Below, piece after piece: positions 25,027 to 33,643 of a DNA stretch of 40,007 nt. Both the position numbers and the translations under genes were made by a program. The DNA is from Bacteroidota bacterium (lineage in GTDB: Bacteria; Bacteroidota; Bacteroidia; Chitinophagales; Chitinophagaceae), in NCBI GenBank assembly GCA_018268075.1, contig JAFDXH010000087.1:1-40007 (forward strand), in the 5' to 3' direction. The notes beneath the pieces were generated by a model that was given only the letters and a program-made list of their open reading frames with translations, did not search any database and had not been told where the DNA came from. Numbering within the stretch: the first letter of the stretch is position 1; every line of letters begins with the position of its first letter.

Positions 25027-25080
25027 CCAGACTGGCGCAGGTCTCACGACCTGTGACTGTTCGTTACTAATCCTGATTGG
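25027..25080 (+). repeat. REP-like repeat, copy 2
   Basis: CCAGACTGGCGCAGGTCT is followed by a compact hairpin CAGGTC-TCAC-GACCTG (25038-25053), then the tail GTTCGTTACTAATCCTGAT. It lies about 70 nt before the start of the transposase fragment, as REP copies commonly flank their transposase gene. Confidence 0.72.
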
Positions 25081-25147
25081 AATAATTGGCAACTGGAAGA
25101 AAAGATAATCACATTAGTTCGTTATTTAGTTTTTGTATATTTACTTA

Positions 25148-25267
25148 ATGAGCAGCAAGTACAAATTCGATGATAGAGAAGGTGTGTATTTTGTAACATC
25201 TACAGTTGTAGATTGGATAGATGTTTCCCAATTTTTCCCAGACTGGCGCAGTTCTCCCGACCTGTGA
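25148..25267 (+). pseudogene. 5' fragment of a REP-associated tyrosine (Y1) transposase
   Basis: The frame starts MSSKYKFDDREG and continues YFVTSTVVDWIDV, which matches the usual start of REP-associated Y1 (RAYT) transposases of Bacteroidota. These are single-strand DNA transposases with a HUH active site. Similarity stops at about 25225, after 26 codons. The next bases lead straight into REP-like copy 3, and a stop is met at 25265. The HUH and catalytic Tyr parts are therefore gone and the gene is dead. An internal deletion between the gene and its downstream REP explains the arrangement. Confidence 0.75.
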
Positions 25268-25290
25268 CCGTTCGTTACTAATCCTAATGG
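25238..25290 (+). repeat. REP-like repeat, copy 3 (within the broken transposase gene)
   Basis: It carries the same head and tail as copy 2 over about 53 nt, with a few changes; one (CAGTTC for CAGGTC) weakens the hairpin. It lies immediately after the point where the transposase homology ends. The remaining 25291-25370 shows nothing more. Confidence 0.72.
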
Positions 25291-25370
25291 AAAGATGAAT
25301 CTGCGATTTTAATTTAAAGAAAAAAGGCTGAAAATAAATTGTGTCAAAATTGAGTACCACAATGCCCCAA

Positions 25371-25787
25371 TCAATTTTTTTTAAGGCCTTTATTATTTTC
25401 ATTGGGCTGCAGTAAATCCCAAAGGTTTCCATATAGATCTTCAAACACGGCTACTTTGCCATAAACCTCATCTTTGGGCGGCCTTACAAAATTAATTCCC
25501 TTCTCAAGCATGTTATTATAATCGCGCCAGAAATCGTCTGTGAAAAGAAAAAGAAAAACCCTGCCGCCGGATTGATTGCCTACGCTTGCCGCCTGTCGCT
25601 CATTAGCCGCCTTTGCCAGCAAAAGGCAAGTTTCTTTAGCACCGGGAGGCGCTATCATCACCCATCGTTTTTCCTCAGTCAGTTTGGTATCTTCAATCAC
25701 TACAAAGCCTAACTTTTCAGTATAAAACTGTATGGCTTCATCATAATCTCTTACTACTAATGCAATGTGCGCAATACTTTGTTTCAT
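25371..25787 (-). CDS. VOC family (glyoxalase/bleomycin resistance-like) protein
   Basis: A 138-residue vicinal oxygen chelate protein of one paired beta-alpha-beta-beta-beta module. It starts with IAHIALVVRDYDEAIQFYTEKLGF, the standard VOC opening with a metal-site His, and ends with VAVFEDLYGNLWDLLQP, which holds the usual second-module strand (DLYGNLWDL). Members do varied chemistry (lyase, dioxygenase, drug binding), and the substrate is unknown here. It lies between map and the REP region and is transcribed from the same strand as map, 73 nt further on. Confidence 0.88.
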   Translation of the reverse strand: MKQSIAHIALVVRDYDEAIQFYTEKLGFVVIEDTKLTEEKRWVMIAPPGAKETCLLLAKAANERQAASVGNQSGGRVFLFLFTDDFWRDYNNMLEKGINFVRPPKDEVYGKVAVFEDLYGNLWDLLQPNENNKGLKKN

Positions 25788-25860
25788 TGTATGTCGGTTC
25801 CTATTTTTGGGAAAATAAAATTCGGAAAGTTAATATTCTTTACCTAAAAGATAGTTTAAA

Positions 25861-26661
25861 TCAATAATCAGAGCATAAATACGAATTACCCTTCTCTGCT
25901 ATTTCAATACTCTCAAAAGAAGACAATATATCCGCCTTATTTTTATCTACATAGATCGTGTGCTCATAATGCGCTGCGGGCTTGCCATCACTCGTTCTTA
26001 TAGTCCACCCATCCTTATCATTATAAACATCTTTGGTACCCATATTTACCATAGGTTCTATTGCTATTACCAATCCAGATTTCAATTTAGTTCCAGTACC
26101 TCGTTTCCCGTAATTTGGCACCTGAGGGTCTTCATGCAAATTACTTCCCAAGCCATGCCCTACCAATTCTCTAACAACTCCATAGCCATTTTGCCTTTCA
26201 GTAAATTCCTGAATGGCTGCTGCTATATCACCTACGCGGTTACCATTAACTGCTTTATGAATTCCTAAATAAAGCGACTCTTTGGTAACTTTTAATAATT
26301 TTTTCACCTCTTCTGATATAGTGCCTACTGCAAAGGTGTAAGCACTATCGCCATGATAACCATTCTTATAGGCGCCCACATCTACCGATATTACATCGCC
26401 GTTTTTAATTAATACATCTGTAGGAAAACCATGTACCACTGCATCATTTACAGAAATACAGCAGGCATAAGGAAAGCCATTGTAATTTTTAAATGAGGGT
26501 ATTGCATTTTGGGAAAGAATATATTTTTCTGCAATATCGTTCAGTTGCATTGTGGTCATGCCTGGCTTTATCACCTTTGCTACTTCTGCGATTGCATCAT
26601 TTACTATTTTGCAGCTTTCACGAATGAGTTCCTTTTGTTTTTCAGTTTTGTAGATAATCAT
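25861..26661 (-). CDS. map: Methionine aminopeptidase, type I
   Basis: A 266-residue type I methionine aminopeptidase that removes the initiator Met from new proteins at the ribosome. The five metal ligands are in place: Asp94 (ISVDVGA), Asp105 (HGDSAYT), His169 (VGHGLG), Glu202 (IEPM) and Glu233 (YEHTI); His77 in AVVHGFP is the substrate-side histidine. In Bacteroidota, map usually follows secY and precedes infA. Here it follows secY by 74 nt but is separated by an intrinsic terminator, and infA is absent. The extra C-terminal tail (about 20 residues) is slightly longer than usual. Confidence 0.95.
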   Translation of the reverse strand: MIIYKTEKQKELIRESCKIVNDAIAEVAKVIKPGMTTMQLNDIAEKYILSQNAIPSFKNYNGFPYACCISVNDAVVHGFPTDVLIKNGDVISVDVGAYKNGYHGDSAYTFAVGTISEEVKKLLKVTKESLYLGIHKAVNGNRVGDIAAAIQEFTERQNGYGVVRELVGHGLGSNLHEDPQVPNYGKRGTGTKLKSGLVIAIEPMVNMGTKDVYNDKDGWTIRTSDGKPAAHYEHTIYVDKNKADILSSFESIEIAEKGNSYLCSDY

Positions 26662-26672
26662 TTTTGTAATTT

Positions 26673-26703
26673 AAAAAAACCCTGACTGATTCAGCCAGGG
26701 TTT
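26673..26703 (-). terminator. Intrinsic terminator after secY
   Basis: On the minus strand, AAACCCTG/CAGGGTTT arms (26677-26684 and 26696-26703) with an inner 3-bp extension form a stem ending in a run of T. It lies between secY and map and probably ends the ribosomal operon, so map may need its own promoter or rely on read-through. Confidence 0.8.
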
Positions 26704-26735
26704 GCAAATTATATGTTTTTTAAGAAACTAGTATT

Positions 26736-28085
26736 TTAAAATCCACCTGTTATTCCCGGTGCCGCGGTTGACTGCCGTCCTTGAATTCGTCCGGTACTCA
26801 TTAGCCCGTCATATTGCCTCATTAATAATTGTGTTTCTATTTGCTGTAGGGTATCTAATACTACTGCTACCATAATCAAAAGTGAAGTACCTCCGTAAAA
26901 AGTAGCAAATCCCTGTGTAACTCCCATTAACTGTACAAGACCGGGCAAGATACCTACAATAGCAAGCAATACTGAGCCTGGCAGCGTAATGCGATCCATT
27001 ATAGTACCTATATAATCCGTGGTAGGTTGGCCTGGTTTTACACCCGGAATAAAGCCATTGCTTCGTTTTAAATCGTCAGACATTTGCTTTGGGTTAAATA
27101 TCAAAGCAGTATAAACAAAGGTGAAAGCTATAGTCATGAAACCATAAACAATCATATAAACAGCACTAGTTGGATTAGTGAAGTAGGTAGCCCAATTTTT
27201 TCCTGTGGTTTGGAAACCAACAAATATTGTAGGCAAGAACATGATTGCCTGAGCAAATATGATCGGCATTACACCGGCAGCATTTACTTTTAAAGGAAGA
27301 AATTGCCTTGCACCGCCAAATTGCCTGTTACCAATTATTTGTTTTGCATAATTTACAGGAACCTTTCTTACCCCTTGTACCAATACAATTAATCCCAGAA
27401 TCACTGCTATGAACGCCGCTATTTCTACCATGAAGATTAATAGTCCACCGCCGCCTCTAACTTCCTTTGCATAAAATTCCTGCATAAAAGATTGAGGCAA
27501 ACGCGCCAAAATTCCAATCATGATAATGAGAGAGGTACCATTACCTAAGCCCTTATCTGTTATTTTTTCGCCCAGCCACATTACAAATAAAGTACCTACA
27601 GTAAGAATTACCACAGTAGAAACCCAAAAGAATCCGGAATAAGCTTCTAACAATGCTTCCCTGTTAGAGGATTTTAAAAATCCAATGTATGCAGCAGCCT
27701 GAAATGCGGTAACGATTACGGTAAGATACCTGGTCCATTGATTAATTTTCTTTTGACCACTCTCGCCCTCTTTCTGAATTTTGGAAATCTGAGGTACTAA
27801 AATGGTAACCAACTGCATGAATATGGAAGCCGATATATAAGGCATAATACCCAAGGCAAAAATGGATGCTTTAGAAAAAGCACCACCTACAAAAGCATCT
27901 AACAAACCGAGCATACCGCCCTGTGTGCTGTGCTGAAGATTAGATAATTTATTAGGATCAATACCGGGAAGTACAATGAAGGATCCAACTCTGTAAACAA
28001 AGATGAGCGAAAGTGTAACGATTATCTTACTTCTAAGCTCTTCAATAGTCCAGATATTTTTTAATGTTTTAATGAATTTCTTCAC
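26736..28085 (-). CDS. secY: Protein translocase subunit SecY
   Basis: SecY, 449 residues, is the ten-helix channel of the Sec translocon in the inner membrane. Characteristic parts are the start TLKNIWTIEELRSKIIVTL, the plug region FVVLPGIDPNKLS-like segment near residue 35, GLGNGTSLIIMIGI in helix 5 and GFIPGVKPGQPTTDYI in the late cytoplasmic loop. Length is normal. As in most bacteria it is the last gene of the spc part of the ribosomal operon; it follows rplO by 56 nt. Confidence 0.97.
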   Translation of the reverse strand: MKKFIKTLKNIWTIEELRSKIIVTLSLIFVYRVGSFIVLPGIDPNKLSNLQHSTQGGMLGLLDAFVGGAFSKASIFALGIMPYISASIFMQLVTILVPQISKIQKEGESGQKKINQWTRYLTVIVTAFQAAAYIGFLKSSNREALLEAYSGFFWVSTVVILTVGTLFVMWLGEKITDKGLGNGTSLIIMIGILARLPQSFMQEFYAKEVRGGGGLLIFMVEIAAFIAVILGLIVLVQGVRKVPVNYAKQIIGNRQFGGARQFLPLKVNAAGVMPIIFAQAIMFLPTIFVGFQTTGKNWATYFTNPTSAVYMIVYGFMTIAFTFVYTALIFNPKQMSDDLKRSNGFIPGVKPGQPTTDYIGTIMDRITLPGSVLLAIVGILPGLVQLMGVTQGFATFYGGTSLLIMVAVVLDTLQQIETQLLMRQYDGLMSTGRIQGRQSTAAPGITGGF

Positions 28086-28141
28086 TGCAATCAGGATTTT
28101 AAAATTTACAACCAGTTAGTGGGTTGCAAATATCTGTAAAA

Positions 28142-28591
28142 TTATTTTACGATCTCTATACTTCCGCCTGCGGCTTCAATAGCACCTTTGGCTTTTGCAC
28201 TCACGGCATTTACTTTAAAAGGTATGGTAGCTTTAAGTACACCATTACCCAATATTTTTACGCGGTCTGTTTGGCTGATGAGGTTATTTATATAAAGCGT
28301 CTCAGGATCAAAAGATTTTAATTCATGCTTTTCTATCAGTTGGTCTATTTGGCCAAGATTAAAAACTTTATAGGCTACCCTGTTATTATTTTTAAATCCT
28401 CTTTTAGGCACTCTACGCTGGATGGGCATCTGACCACCTTCGTGAGCCATTTTAATTTTGTAACCGGCACGGCTTTGTCCACCCTTATTACCTTTTGTGG
28501 AAGTTCCACCCTTTCCGGATGCTTCGCCTCTACCTAATCTCTTTTCACTATGCGTAGCTCCTTTTGCGGGCCTTAAATTATGTAATTGCAT
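28142..28591 (-). CDS. rplO: 50S ribosomal protein L15
   Basis: L15, 149 residues, binds 23S rRNA late in large-subunit assembly. The start LHNLRPAKGATHSEKRLGRGEASGKG and the glycine-rich GTSTKGNKGGQSRAGY stretch are the family's RNA-binding N-terminal arm. The C-terminal half has the conserved KILGNGVLKATIPFKVNAVSAKAKGAIEAAGG. It lies in the usual place between rpmD and secY. Confidence 0.97.
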   Translation of the reverse strand: MQLHNLRPAKGATHSEKRLGRGEASGKGGTSTKGNKGGQSRAGYKIKMAHEGGQMPIQRRVPKRGFKNNNRVAYKVFNLGQIDQLIEKHELKSFDPETLYINNLISQTDRVKILGNGVLKATIPFKVNAVSAKAKGAIEAAGGSIEIVK

Positions 28592-28633
28592 ATTGTATTA
28601 TTTTCTTGTCTGTTTAATTATTTAGACTATTTC

Positions 28634-28816
28634 TTAGGCGATCTCCTCCACCTTAATCAGATGATCTACTTTCTTTACCATACCTAAGATTTGTGGTGTA
28701 GCTTCCACTTCTTTTGAAGCATGTACATTTTTAAGCCCCAGCGCCTTTAAAGTTAATTTCTGGCGTTCTGAACGATCTATACCACTTTTAATCTGGGTTA
28801 TTTTAATTTTTTTCAT
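28634..28816 (-). CDS. rpmD: 50S ribosomal protein L30
   Basis: L30, 60 residues, the short bacterial form. It reads KKIKITQIKSGIDRSERQKLTLKALGL followed by TPQILGMVKKVDHLIKVEE, which covers the single small alpha-beta domain that contacts 23S rRNA. Position between rpsE and rplO is standard. Confidence 0.96.
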   Translation of the reverse strand: MKKIKITQIKSGIDRSERQKLTLKALGLKNVHASKEVEATPQILGMVKKVDHLIKVEEIA

Positions 28817-28857
28817 AATTCTAAGTCTATTACTTGATTCTTAATTACCACCAATTA

Positions 28858-29373
28858 TTATCCGTTAAAAACTTTTTTAAGCGAAATATTTCTTGTTCTC
28901 GCCACATCAACCGGTTCTCTCAGGCTGGCCAATGCATTTACAGTAGCTTTCACCACATTCTGAGGGTTTGCTGATCCGAGTGATTTAGCTAGCACATCTG
29001 TAATACCGGCACTTTCTAAAACGGCTCTCATACTTCCTCCTGCTATTACACCGGTACCTTGAGCTGCTGGTTTAATCAAAACAATGGCAGCACCCGCCTT
29101 CGCCAATTGCTCATGAGGTATAGTGCCATGTGCTACAGGAACCCGAATAAGGTTTTTCTTGGCGTCTTCAATTCCCTTTACAATAGCCTCTTGTACTTCC
29201 TTGGCTTTGCCCAATCCCTGACCTACTACGCCATTTTCATTCCCTACTACCACTAATGCAGAGAAACTGAACGCCCTTCCACCCTTTGTTGTTTTTACAA
29301 CTCGGTTAATAGAAACAACCTTCTCTTTTAATTCCAGCTCTGCGCCTTTTATTTTTTGATTAGATTTCAACAT
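28858..29373 (-). CDS. rpsE: 30S ribosomal protein S5
   Basis: S5, 171 residues, helps keep decoding accurate and forms part of the mRNA entry site. The N-terminal double-stranded RNA-binding-like part reads [33 protein letters not shown], and the C-terminal part has [34 protein letters not shown] and [20 protein letters not shown]. Positions used for spectinomycin-type contacts near the loop KTTKGGR look ordinary. Confidence 0.97.
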   Translation of the reverse strand: MLKSNQKIKGAELELKEKVVSINRVVKTTKGGRAFSFSALVVVGNENGVVGQGLGKAKEVQEAIVKGIEDAKKNLIRVPVAHGTIPHEQLAKAGAAIVLIKPAAQGTGVIAGGSMRAVLESAGITDVLAKSLGSANPQNVVKATVNALASLREPVDVARTRNISLKKVFNG

Positions 29374-29443
29374 ACCCTTTTTTTATTTTTATTTGTCGCT
29401 TTCGCGCTTTTTATTTTTTAATTACCATCATTTCGCCTATGAA

Positions 29444-29797
29444 TTAAAATGCCAGCCCACCTTCTCTGGCACCTTCAGCTACCGCCTTTATTCGGCCATG
29501 ATAAATATATCCGCTTCTATCAAAAACGACATCTTTAATTCCTAATTCGCTTGATTTTCTGGCTATGGCTGCACCTACCAGTTTACTTTTCTCCACTTTA
29601 TTTACTTTTTGAGCTGCAATATCCTTTTCGCGTGATGAAGCGCTGGCTAATGTAGCACCATTTACATCATCAATTAATTGAACATAAATATCAGTATTGC
29701 TGCGAAAAACACTCAACCTTGGCTTAGCAGAGCTACCGCTAATTTTCCTGCGAATGCGAAAACGTATTTTTTGTCTTGGGCTTAATTTATTACTCAT
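29444..29797 (-). CDS. rplR: 50S ribosomal protein L18
   Basis: L18, 117 residues, binds 5S rRNA in the central protuberance. The chain reads [31 protein letters not shown] at the start and closes with the conserved [23 protein letters not shown]. It sits between rplF and rpsE as expected. Confidence 0.97.
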   Translation of the reverse strand: MSNKLSPRQKIRFRIRRKISGSSAKPRLSVFRSNTDIYVQLIDDVNGATLASASSREKDIAAQKVNKVEKSKLVGAAIARKSSELGIKDVVFDRSGYIYHGRIKAVAEGAREGGLAF

Positions 29798-29837
29798 TTT
29801 TATTTAATTTATTTTCCCCGAAGAGAAAAAGTTATTA

Positions 29838-30392
29838 CTACTTACCGGCAGATTTACCTGCTTTTCTGCGAAGCACTTCGCCTTCAAATTTCACACCCTT
29901 TCCTTTGTAAGGCTCTGGCTTACGCAAACTTCTAATTTTGGCAGCTACCTGACCCAAAAGTTGCTTATCCACACTTGATAAAGTAATCTTAGGGTTCTTT
30001 CCTTTTTCCTGAGCAGTTGTAATTGATAATTCTTTAGGAATTTCCACAAGAATATTGTGTGAATAGCCAAGCGAAAGATCTAACAAATTTCCTTGATTAG
30101 AGGCTTTATAACCTACACCTACCAGCTCAAGGGTTTTAGTATAACCTTCTGCTACACCTTGCACCATATTGTTTATCAATGCGCGGTATAAGCCATGCAT
30201 AGCTTTGTGCCTGATCTGATCCGTTGGCCGCTCCAACTCTATTTTATCATCACTTACTTTTACTTTAATATCTGGGTCAATGCGTTGTTTTAATTCGCCT
30301 TTAGGCCCCTTTACAGTGATTACATTATCATTGCCTACCGATACATTTACACCTTTGGTGATAGTAACAGGGTTTTTTCCAATTCTTGACAT
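29838..30392 (-). CDS. rplF: 50S ribosomal protein L6
   Basis: L6, 184 residues from ATG 30392, binds 23S rRNA near the factor-binding site. It starts MSRIGKNPVTI, as relatives do; an ATG 24 nt earlier (30416) would add eight residues (MNFKIKPA) that relatives lack. Two similar domains are visible, with MHGLYRALINNMVQGV and the C-terminal KIRSLRKPEPYKGKGVKF as the best-known motif. Confidence 0.96.
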   Translation of the reverse strand: MSRIGKNPVTITKGVNVSVGNDNVITVKGPKGELKQRIDPDIKVKVSDDKIELERPTDQIRHKAMHGLYRALINNMVQGVAEGYTKTLELVGVGYKASNQGNLLDLSLGYSHNILVEIPKELSITTAQEKGKNPKITLSSVDKQLLGQVAAKIRSLRKPEPYKGKGVKFEGEVLRRKAGKSAGK

Positions 30393-30460
30393 AGCCGGTT
30401 TTATTTTAAAGTTCAAAGTGGTAGTCTTCAGCCACGACTAAGGCTTAGCTACCAAAAAAA

Positions 30461-30859
30461 TTAATAAATATTACAAAGCACCTCGCCTCCCACATTCTGT
30501 GCTTTTGCTTCTTTGTCTGTCATTACTCCTTTAGAAGTAGAAATGATAGCAATGCCCAAACCATTTTTTACTCTACGAAATTCGTTAGGTTTAGAATAAG
30601 TTCTCAACCCTGGCCTGCTGATTCTTTCAAGGCTCTGAATTGCCGGCACTTTAGATTGCGGATCGTACTTTAGTGCTATCTTAATAACACCTTGCTTGGA
30701 ATCATCCTCAAATTTGTATTTAAGAATGTACCCTTTATCGTATAAAATCTCAGTAATACGTTTTTTTAAATTGCTGGCAGGAATCTCCACAATGCGGTGA
30801 TTGGCCATTTGTGCGTTGCGGATTCTTGTTAAGTAATCTGCTATAGGATCAGTAACCAT
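30461..30859 (-). CDS. rpsH: 30S ribosomal protein S8
   Basis: S8, 132 residues, binds helix 21 of 16S rRNA early in small-subunit assembly, and in E. coli represses the spc operon by binding its mRNA. The start [19 protein letters not shown] and the end [30 protein letters not shown] are family signatures. Whether the autoregulation exists here cannot be seen. Confidence 0.97.
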   Translation of the reverse strand: MVTDPIADYLTRIRNAQMANHRIVEIPASNLKKRITEILYDKGYILKYKFEDDSKQGVIKIALKYDPQSKVPAIQSLERISRPGLRTYSKPNEFRRVKNGLGIAIISTSKGVMTDKEAKAQNVGGEVLCNIY

Positions 30860-30925
30860 TGTTTGTTGTTTTTTTAAATTATTCGTTACAATGCGATATC
30901 CGGTGATACCATAATGTTGTTTCTT

Positions 30926-31195
30926 TTACCAGCTTGCTTTTTTTACTCCTGGTATTTTGCCTTCAAGTGCCATATCGCGAAACATGTTTCTTGATAATCC
31001 AAAATGCCTCATATATCCTCGTGGGCGGCCGGTAAGCTGGCAACGGTTTTTAAGCCGCACCGGTGAAGCATTCTTTGGCAAGAGGTCAAGTGCTCTATAT
31101 TCACCCGCTTCTTTTAATGCCTTTCTTTTATCGGCATAATGGGCTACCATTTTTTCGCGTTTTCTCTGTCTGGCTTTTACTGATTCTTTTGCCAT
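30926..31195 (-). CDS. rpsN: 30S ribosomal protein S14 (C-minus, non-zinc form)
   Basis: S14, 89 residues, of the longer form that lacks the four zinc-binding cysteines; only one Cys is present. The C-terminal [29 protein letters not shown] is the signature. The absence of zinc means no zinc-responsive paralogue is expected from this sequence alone. Confidence 0.97.
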   Translation of the reverse strand: MAKESVKARQRKREKMVAHYADKRKALKEAGEYRALDLLPKNASPVRLKNRCQLTGRPRGYMRHFGLSRNMFRDMALEGKIPGVKKASW

Positions 31196-31242
31196 AATTT
31201 GATTTGAAAATTTTAATCAATTAGCTATTTAGCTTTTCGATA

Positions 31243-31809
31243 TTATTTTTTAATATTTTTAAAAGGCATTCCCAATTCCTTTAATAGTTCAAAGGCTTCT
31301 TCATTGGTCTTTGCTGTTGTTACAAAAGTGATGTCAAGGCCAGTAATTTTATTTACTTTATCAATATCTATTTCAGGAAAAATGATTTGCTCTGTTACTC
31401 CAAGTGTATAATTTCCTCTGCCATCAAAAGACTTATCATTGATACCCTTAAAGTCGCGAACACGTGGAAGTGAAACAGAAACCAAGCGATCAAGAAATTC
31501 ATACATAGTATTACCTCTAAGAGTAACCCGTGCCCCGATTGGCATATTTTTACGCAACTTAAAATTAGAAATGTCTTTTTTAGACATAGTTGCTACTGCC
31601 TTTTGGCCAGTAATAGTTGATAGCTCTTCAATGGCAATATCCACCAGCTTCTTATCGGCAACTGCGCCGTTTACCCCACGGTTGATACAAACTTTTTCGA
31701 GCCTTGGTGCCTGCATTACAGTTTTGTATGAAAATTTTTTCATCAATGCAGGAACTACTTCCTTTTTATATTTATCTACCAGTCTTGGAGAATATGTTTC
31801 AGTACTCAT
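31243..31809 (-). CDS. rplE: 50S ribosomal protein L5
   Basis: L5, 188 residues, binds 5S rRNA and contacts the P-site tRNA. Motifs include [19 protein letters not shown], the [23 protein letters not shown] region, and [16 protein letters not shown]. Its ATG overlaps the rplX stop by one base (TAATG), suggesting coupled translation. Confidence 0.97.
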   Translation of the reverse strand: MSTETYSPRLVDKYKKEVVPALMKKFSYKTVMQAPRLEKVCINRGVNGAVADKKLVDIAIEELSTITGQKAVATMSKKDISNFKLRKNMPIGARVTLRGNTMYEFLDRLVSVSLPRVRDFKGINDKSFDGRGNYTLGVTEQIIFPEIDIDKVNKITGLDITFVTTAKTNEEAFELLKELGMPFKNIKK

Positions 31810-32147
31810 TATTTAATTACCTCCCCTGATTTTTTTGCGGTTCTTATTAATTTCCCGTTTTCGCGGGTTTTTGATATTTTGGAATGAGCATGCGATTTCG
31901 CATCCCATAACATTACATTAGATATTGCAATAGGCGCTTCTATTTTCAATATGCCACCTTTTGTGTTTTGTGCCGAAGGCTTGGTATGCTTCGTTACAAT
32001 GTTTACACCTTCTACTATTACCCTTTCTTTTTCAACCAGTACCTGCAATACTTTACGTGGTTTCTTCAGGTCCTTATCTTCACCGGTCATCACTACTACT
32101 GAATCACCTTTTTTTATGTTGAACTTGGGTTTAAATCTTGTTTTCAT
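31809..32147 (-). CDS. rplX: 50S ribosomal protein L24
   Basis: L24, 112 residues, an early assembly protein of the large subunit. The KOW motif is in [29 protein letters not shown], and [14 protein letters not shown] and [19 protein letters not shown] follow. It ends in the one-base overlap with rplE. A possible internal promoter lies just upstream (32195-32202). Confidence 0.97.
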   Translation of the reverse strand: MKTRFKPKFNIKKGDSVVVMTGEDKDLKKPRKVLQVLVEKERVIVEGVNIVTKHTKPSAQNTKGGILKIEAPIAISNVMLWDAKSHAHSKISKTRENGKLIRTAKKSGEVIK

Positions 32148-32194
32148 TTTGACAGTTATTTGCCTGTTTTAATTTACTTTTTTTTAAAGGGGTG

Positions 32195-32202
32195 CAAAGA
32201 TA
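32195..32202 (-). promoter_or_regulatory. Possible internal promoter (-7 element) before rplX
   Basis: On the minus strand, TATCTTTG matches TAnnTTTG exactly and lies in the 63-nt rplN-rplX gap. The -33 region is poor, so this may be a weak internal promoter for the spc half of the operon, or chance. Confidence 0.3.
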
Positions 32203-32210
32203 TGCATTTT

Positions 32211-32579
32211 TTACAGCACTTCGGGTGCTAAAGAAATGATTTTCATATATCCTTTATCCCTAAGCTCTCTGGCCACTGGCCCAAAAATACGTGTACCTCT
32301 TGGCTCGTCCGCTGCATTAAGCAACACTACTGCATTGTCATCAAAGCGGATATAAGATCCGTCTTTACGGCGCAATTTATTTTTAGTACGCACTATCACG
32401 GCTGTACTTACCGTTCCTTTCTTTATTCCGCCCGCAGGTATGGCATCTTTTACGGATACTACTATTTTATCTCCTACGTGTGCATAATCTTGTCCGCTAT
32501 TGCCCAGTACTCTTATACAAAGGACTTCTTTTGCCCCGCTATTATCAGCTACATTAAGCCTGCTTTCTTGCTGTATCAT
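32211..32579 (-). CDS. rplN: 50S ribosomal protein L14
   Basis: L14, 122 residues, forms an intersubunit bridge with 16S rRNA. The chain starts [26 protein letters not shown] and contains [21 protein letters not shown] and [25 protein letters not shown], the family signature. It follows rpsQ by 80 nt. Confidence 0.98.
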   Translation of the reverse strand: MIQQESRLNVADNSGAKEVLCIRVLGNSGQDYAHVGDKIVVSVKDAIPAGGIKKGTVSTAVIVRTKNKLRRKDGSYIRFDDNAVVLLNAADEPRGTRIFGPVARELRDKGYMKIISLAPEVL

Positions 32580-32659
32580 CGTTTTTATTTATAGCTTTTA
32601 GTTATTCACTATCGGCTGATTACTTTTTTTGTTGATTAAAGCTGTGAGCTTTATAGTTC

Positions 32660-32917
32660 TTACTTTACCTTTTCCAGTATTTCCACCAGCCTCCATCTCT
32701 TTGATTTACTCAAAGGGCGGGTTTCCATAATCTTTACCACATCACCAATACTGCATTCATTTTTTTCATCATGTGCATGTAAACCTGTGGTTTTTTTCAC
32801 AAATTTTCCATATAATGGATGCTTCACTTTTCTTTCAATCTTTACAGTAATGGTTTTATCCATTTTATTGCTGGATACTACACCTGTTCTTACCTTTCTT
32901 AAATTTCTGTCCGACAT
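32660..32917 (-). CDS. rpsQ: 30S ribosomal protein S17
   Basis: S17, 85 residues, an OB-fold primary binding protein of the 16S 5' domain. [22 protein letters not shown] at the start and the signature [24 protein letters not shown] at the end identify it. It is 11 nt after rpmC and 80 nt before rplN. Confidence 0.97.
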   Translation of the reverse strand: MSDRNLRKVRTGVVSSNKMDKTITVKIERKVKHPLYGKFVKKTTGLHAHDEKNECSIGDVVKIMETRPLSKSKRWRLVEILEKVK

Positions 32918-32928
32918 GTTTAATTATT

Positions 32929-33144
32929 TTAGGATTTTGATCCTGATTGTTTCTTTCTCAATTCTGTTTTAGTCCTGGCAATATCACGCCTTACGTCCCG
33001 AATAGACATTGGATTTTCAAGTGGTGACACTGAATGTCCAAATTTTAATTTTTTTAACCTAAGTTCATCTTCTGCCATTCTAGCCTGGAGCTCTTGCTCA
33101 TTCATGCCCTTTATGCTGGTTAAGAAATCATTTTTGTTTGACAT
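32929..33144 (-). CDS. rpmC: 50S ribosomal protein L29
   Basis: L29, 71 residues, a two-helix protein beside the exit tunnel. NEQELQARMAEDELRLKKLKFGHSV and NPMSIRDVRRDIARTKTELRKK are the usual helices. The N-terminus is a little longer than in E. coli, as common in Bacteroidota. Confidence 0.95.
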   Translation of the reverse strand: MSNKNDFLTSIKGMNEQELQARMAEDELRLKKLKFGHSVSPLENPMSIRDVRRDIARTKTELRKKQSGSKS

Positions 33145-33183
33145 TTTTATTTATTTTCTTCTTTATTATTTAATTGCAAAAGA

Positions 33184-33603
33184 TTAAGATTGGAAATCGT
33201 GGCGCACTACAAATTTTGTTTGAATCGGTAGTTTTTGAGCCGCCAGAGCAAAAGCCTCCTTGGCTACCTCCAGAGGAACGCCATCTGCTTCAAAAATAAT
33301 CCTACCTGGTTCTACTACTGCAGCCCAGTATTCCGGGTTTCCTTTACCTTTTCCCATTCTCACCTCTGCTGGTTTTTTGGTAATAGGTTTATCTGGAAAT
33401 ATTCTGATCCACACATTACCTTCACGTTTCATGTGGCGCGTCATTGCCTGCCTAGCCGATTCTATCTGCCGGTTAGTTAACCAAACGGCATCTAAAGCCT
33501 TTAGGCCAAATGTGCCAAAAGAAATAGTAGCTCCTCTTTTTGTTTCGCCTTTCATGCGGCCTTTCTGCATTTTCCGGTGTTTAGACCTTTTTGGCTGTAA
33601 CAT
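33184..33603 (-). CDS. rplP: 50S ribosomal protein L16
   Basis: L16, 139 residues, sits near the A-site and helps shape the peptidyl transferase centre. The start [19 protein letters not shown] and the [22 protein letters not shown] signature are clear. An Arg in the hydroxylation-type [11 protein letters not shown] loop is present. Confidence 0.98.
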   Translation of the reverse strand: MLQPKRSKHRKMQKGRMKGETKRGATISFGTFGLKALDAVWLTNRQIESARQAMTRHMKREGNVWIRIFPDKPITKKPAEVRMGKGKGNPEYWAAVVEPGRIIFEADGVPLEVAKEAFALAAQKLPIQTKFVVRHDFQS

Positions 33604-33643
33604 ATAATCCTGTTTTTATTAAATTAGTTGAAATTGTTTGTTT

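Noticed and set aside
24781-25370. CRISPR array
   Set aside because: The three repeats are unequal in length and spacing, each forms its own hairpin, and there is no cas gene; a REP family explains them.
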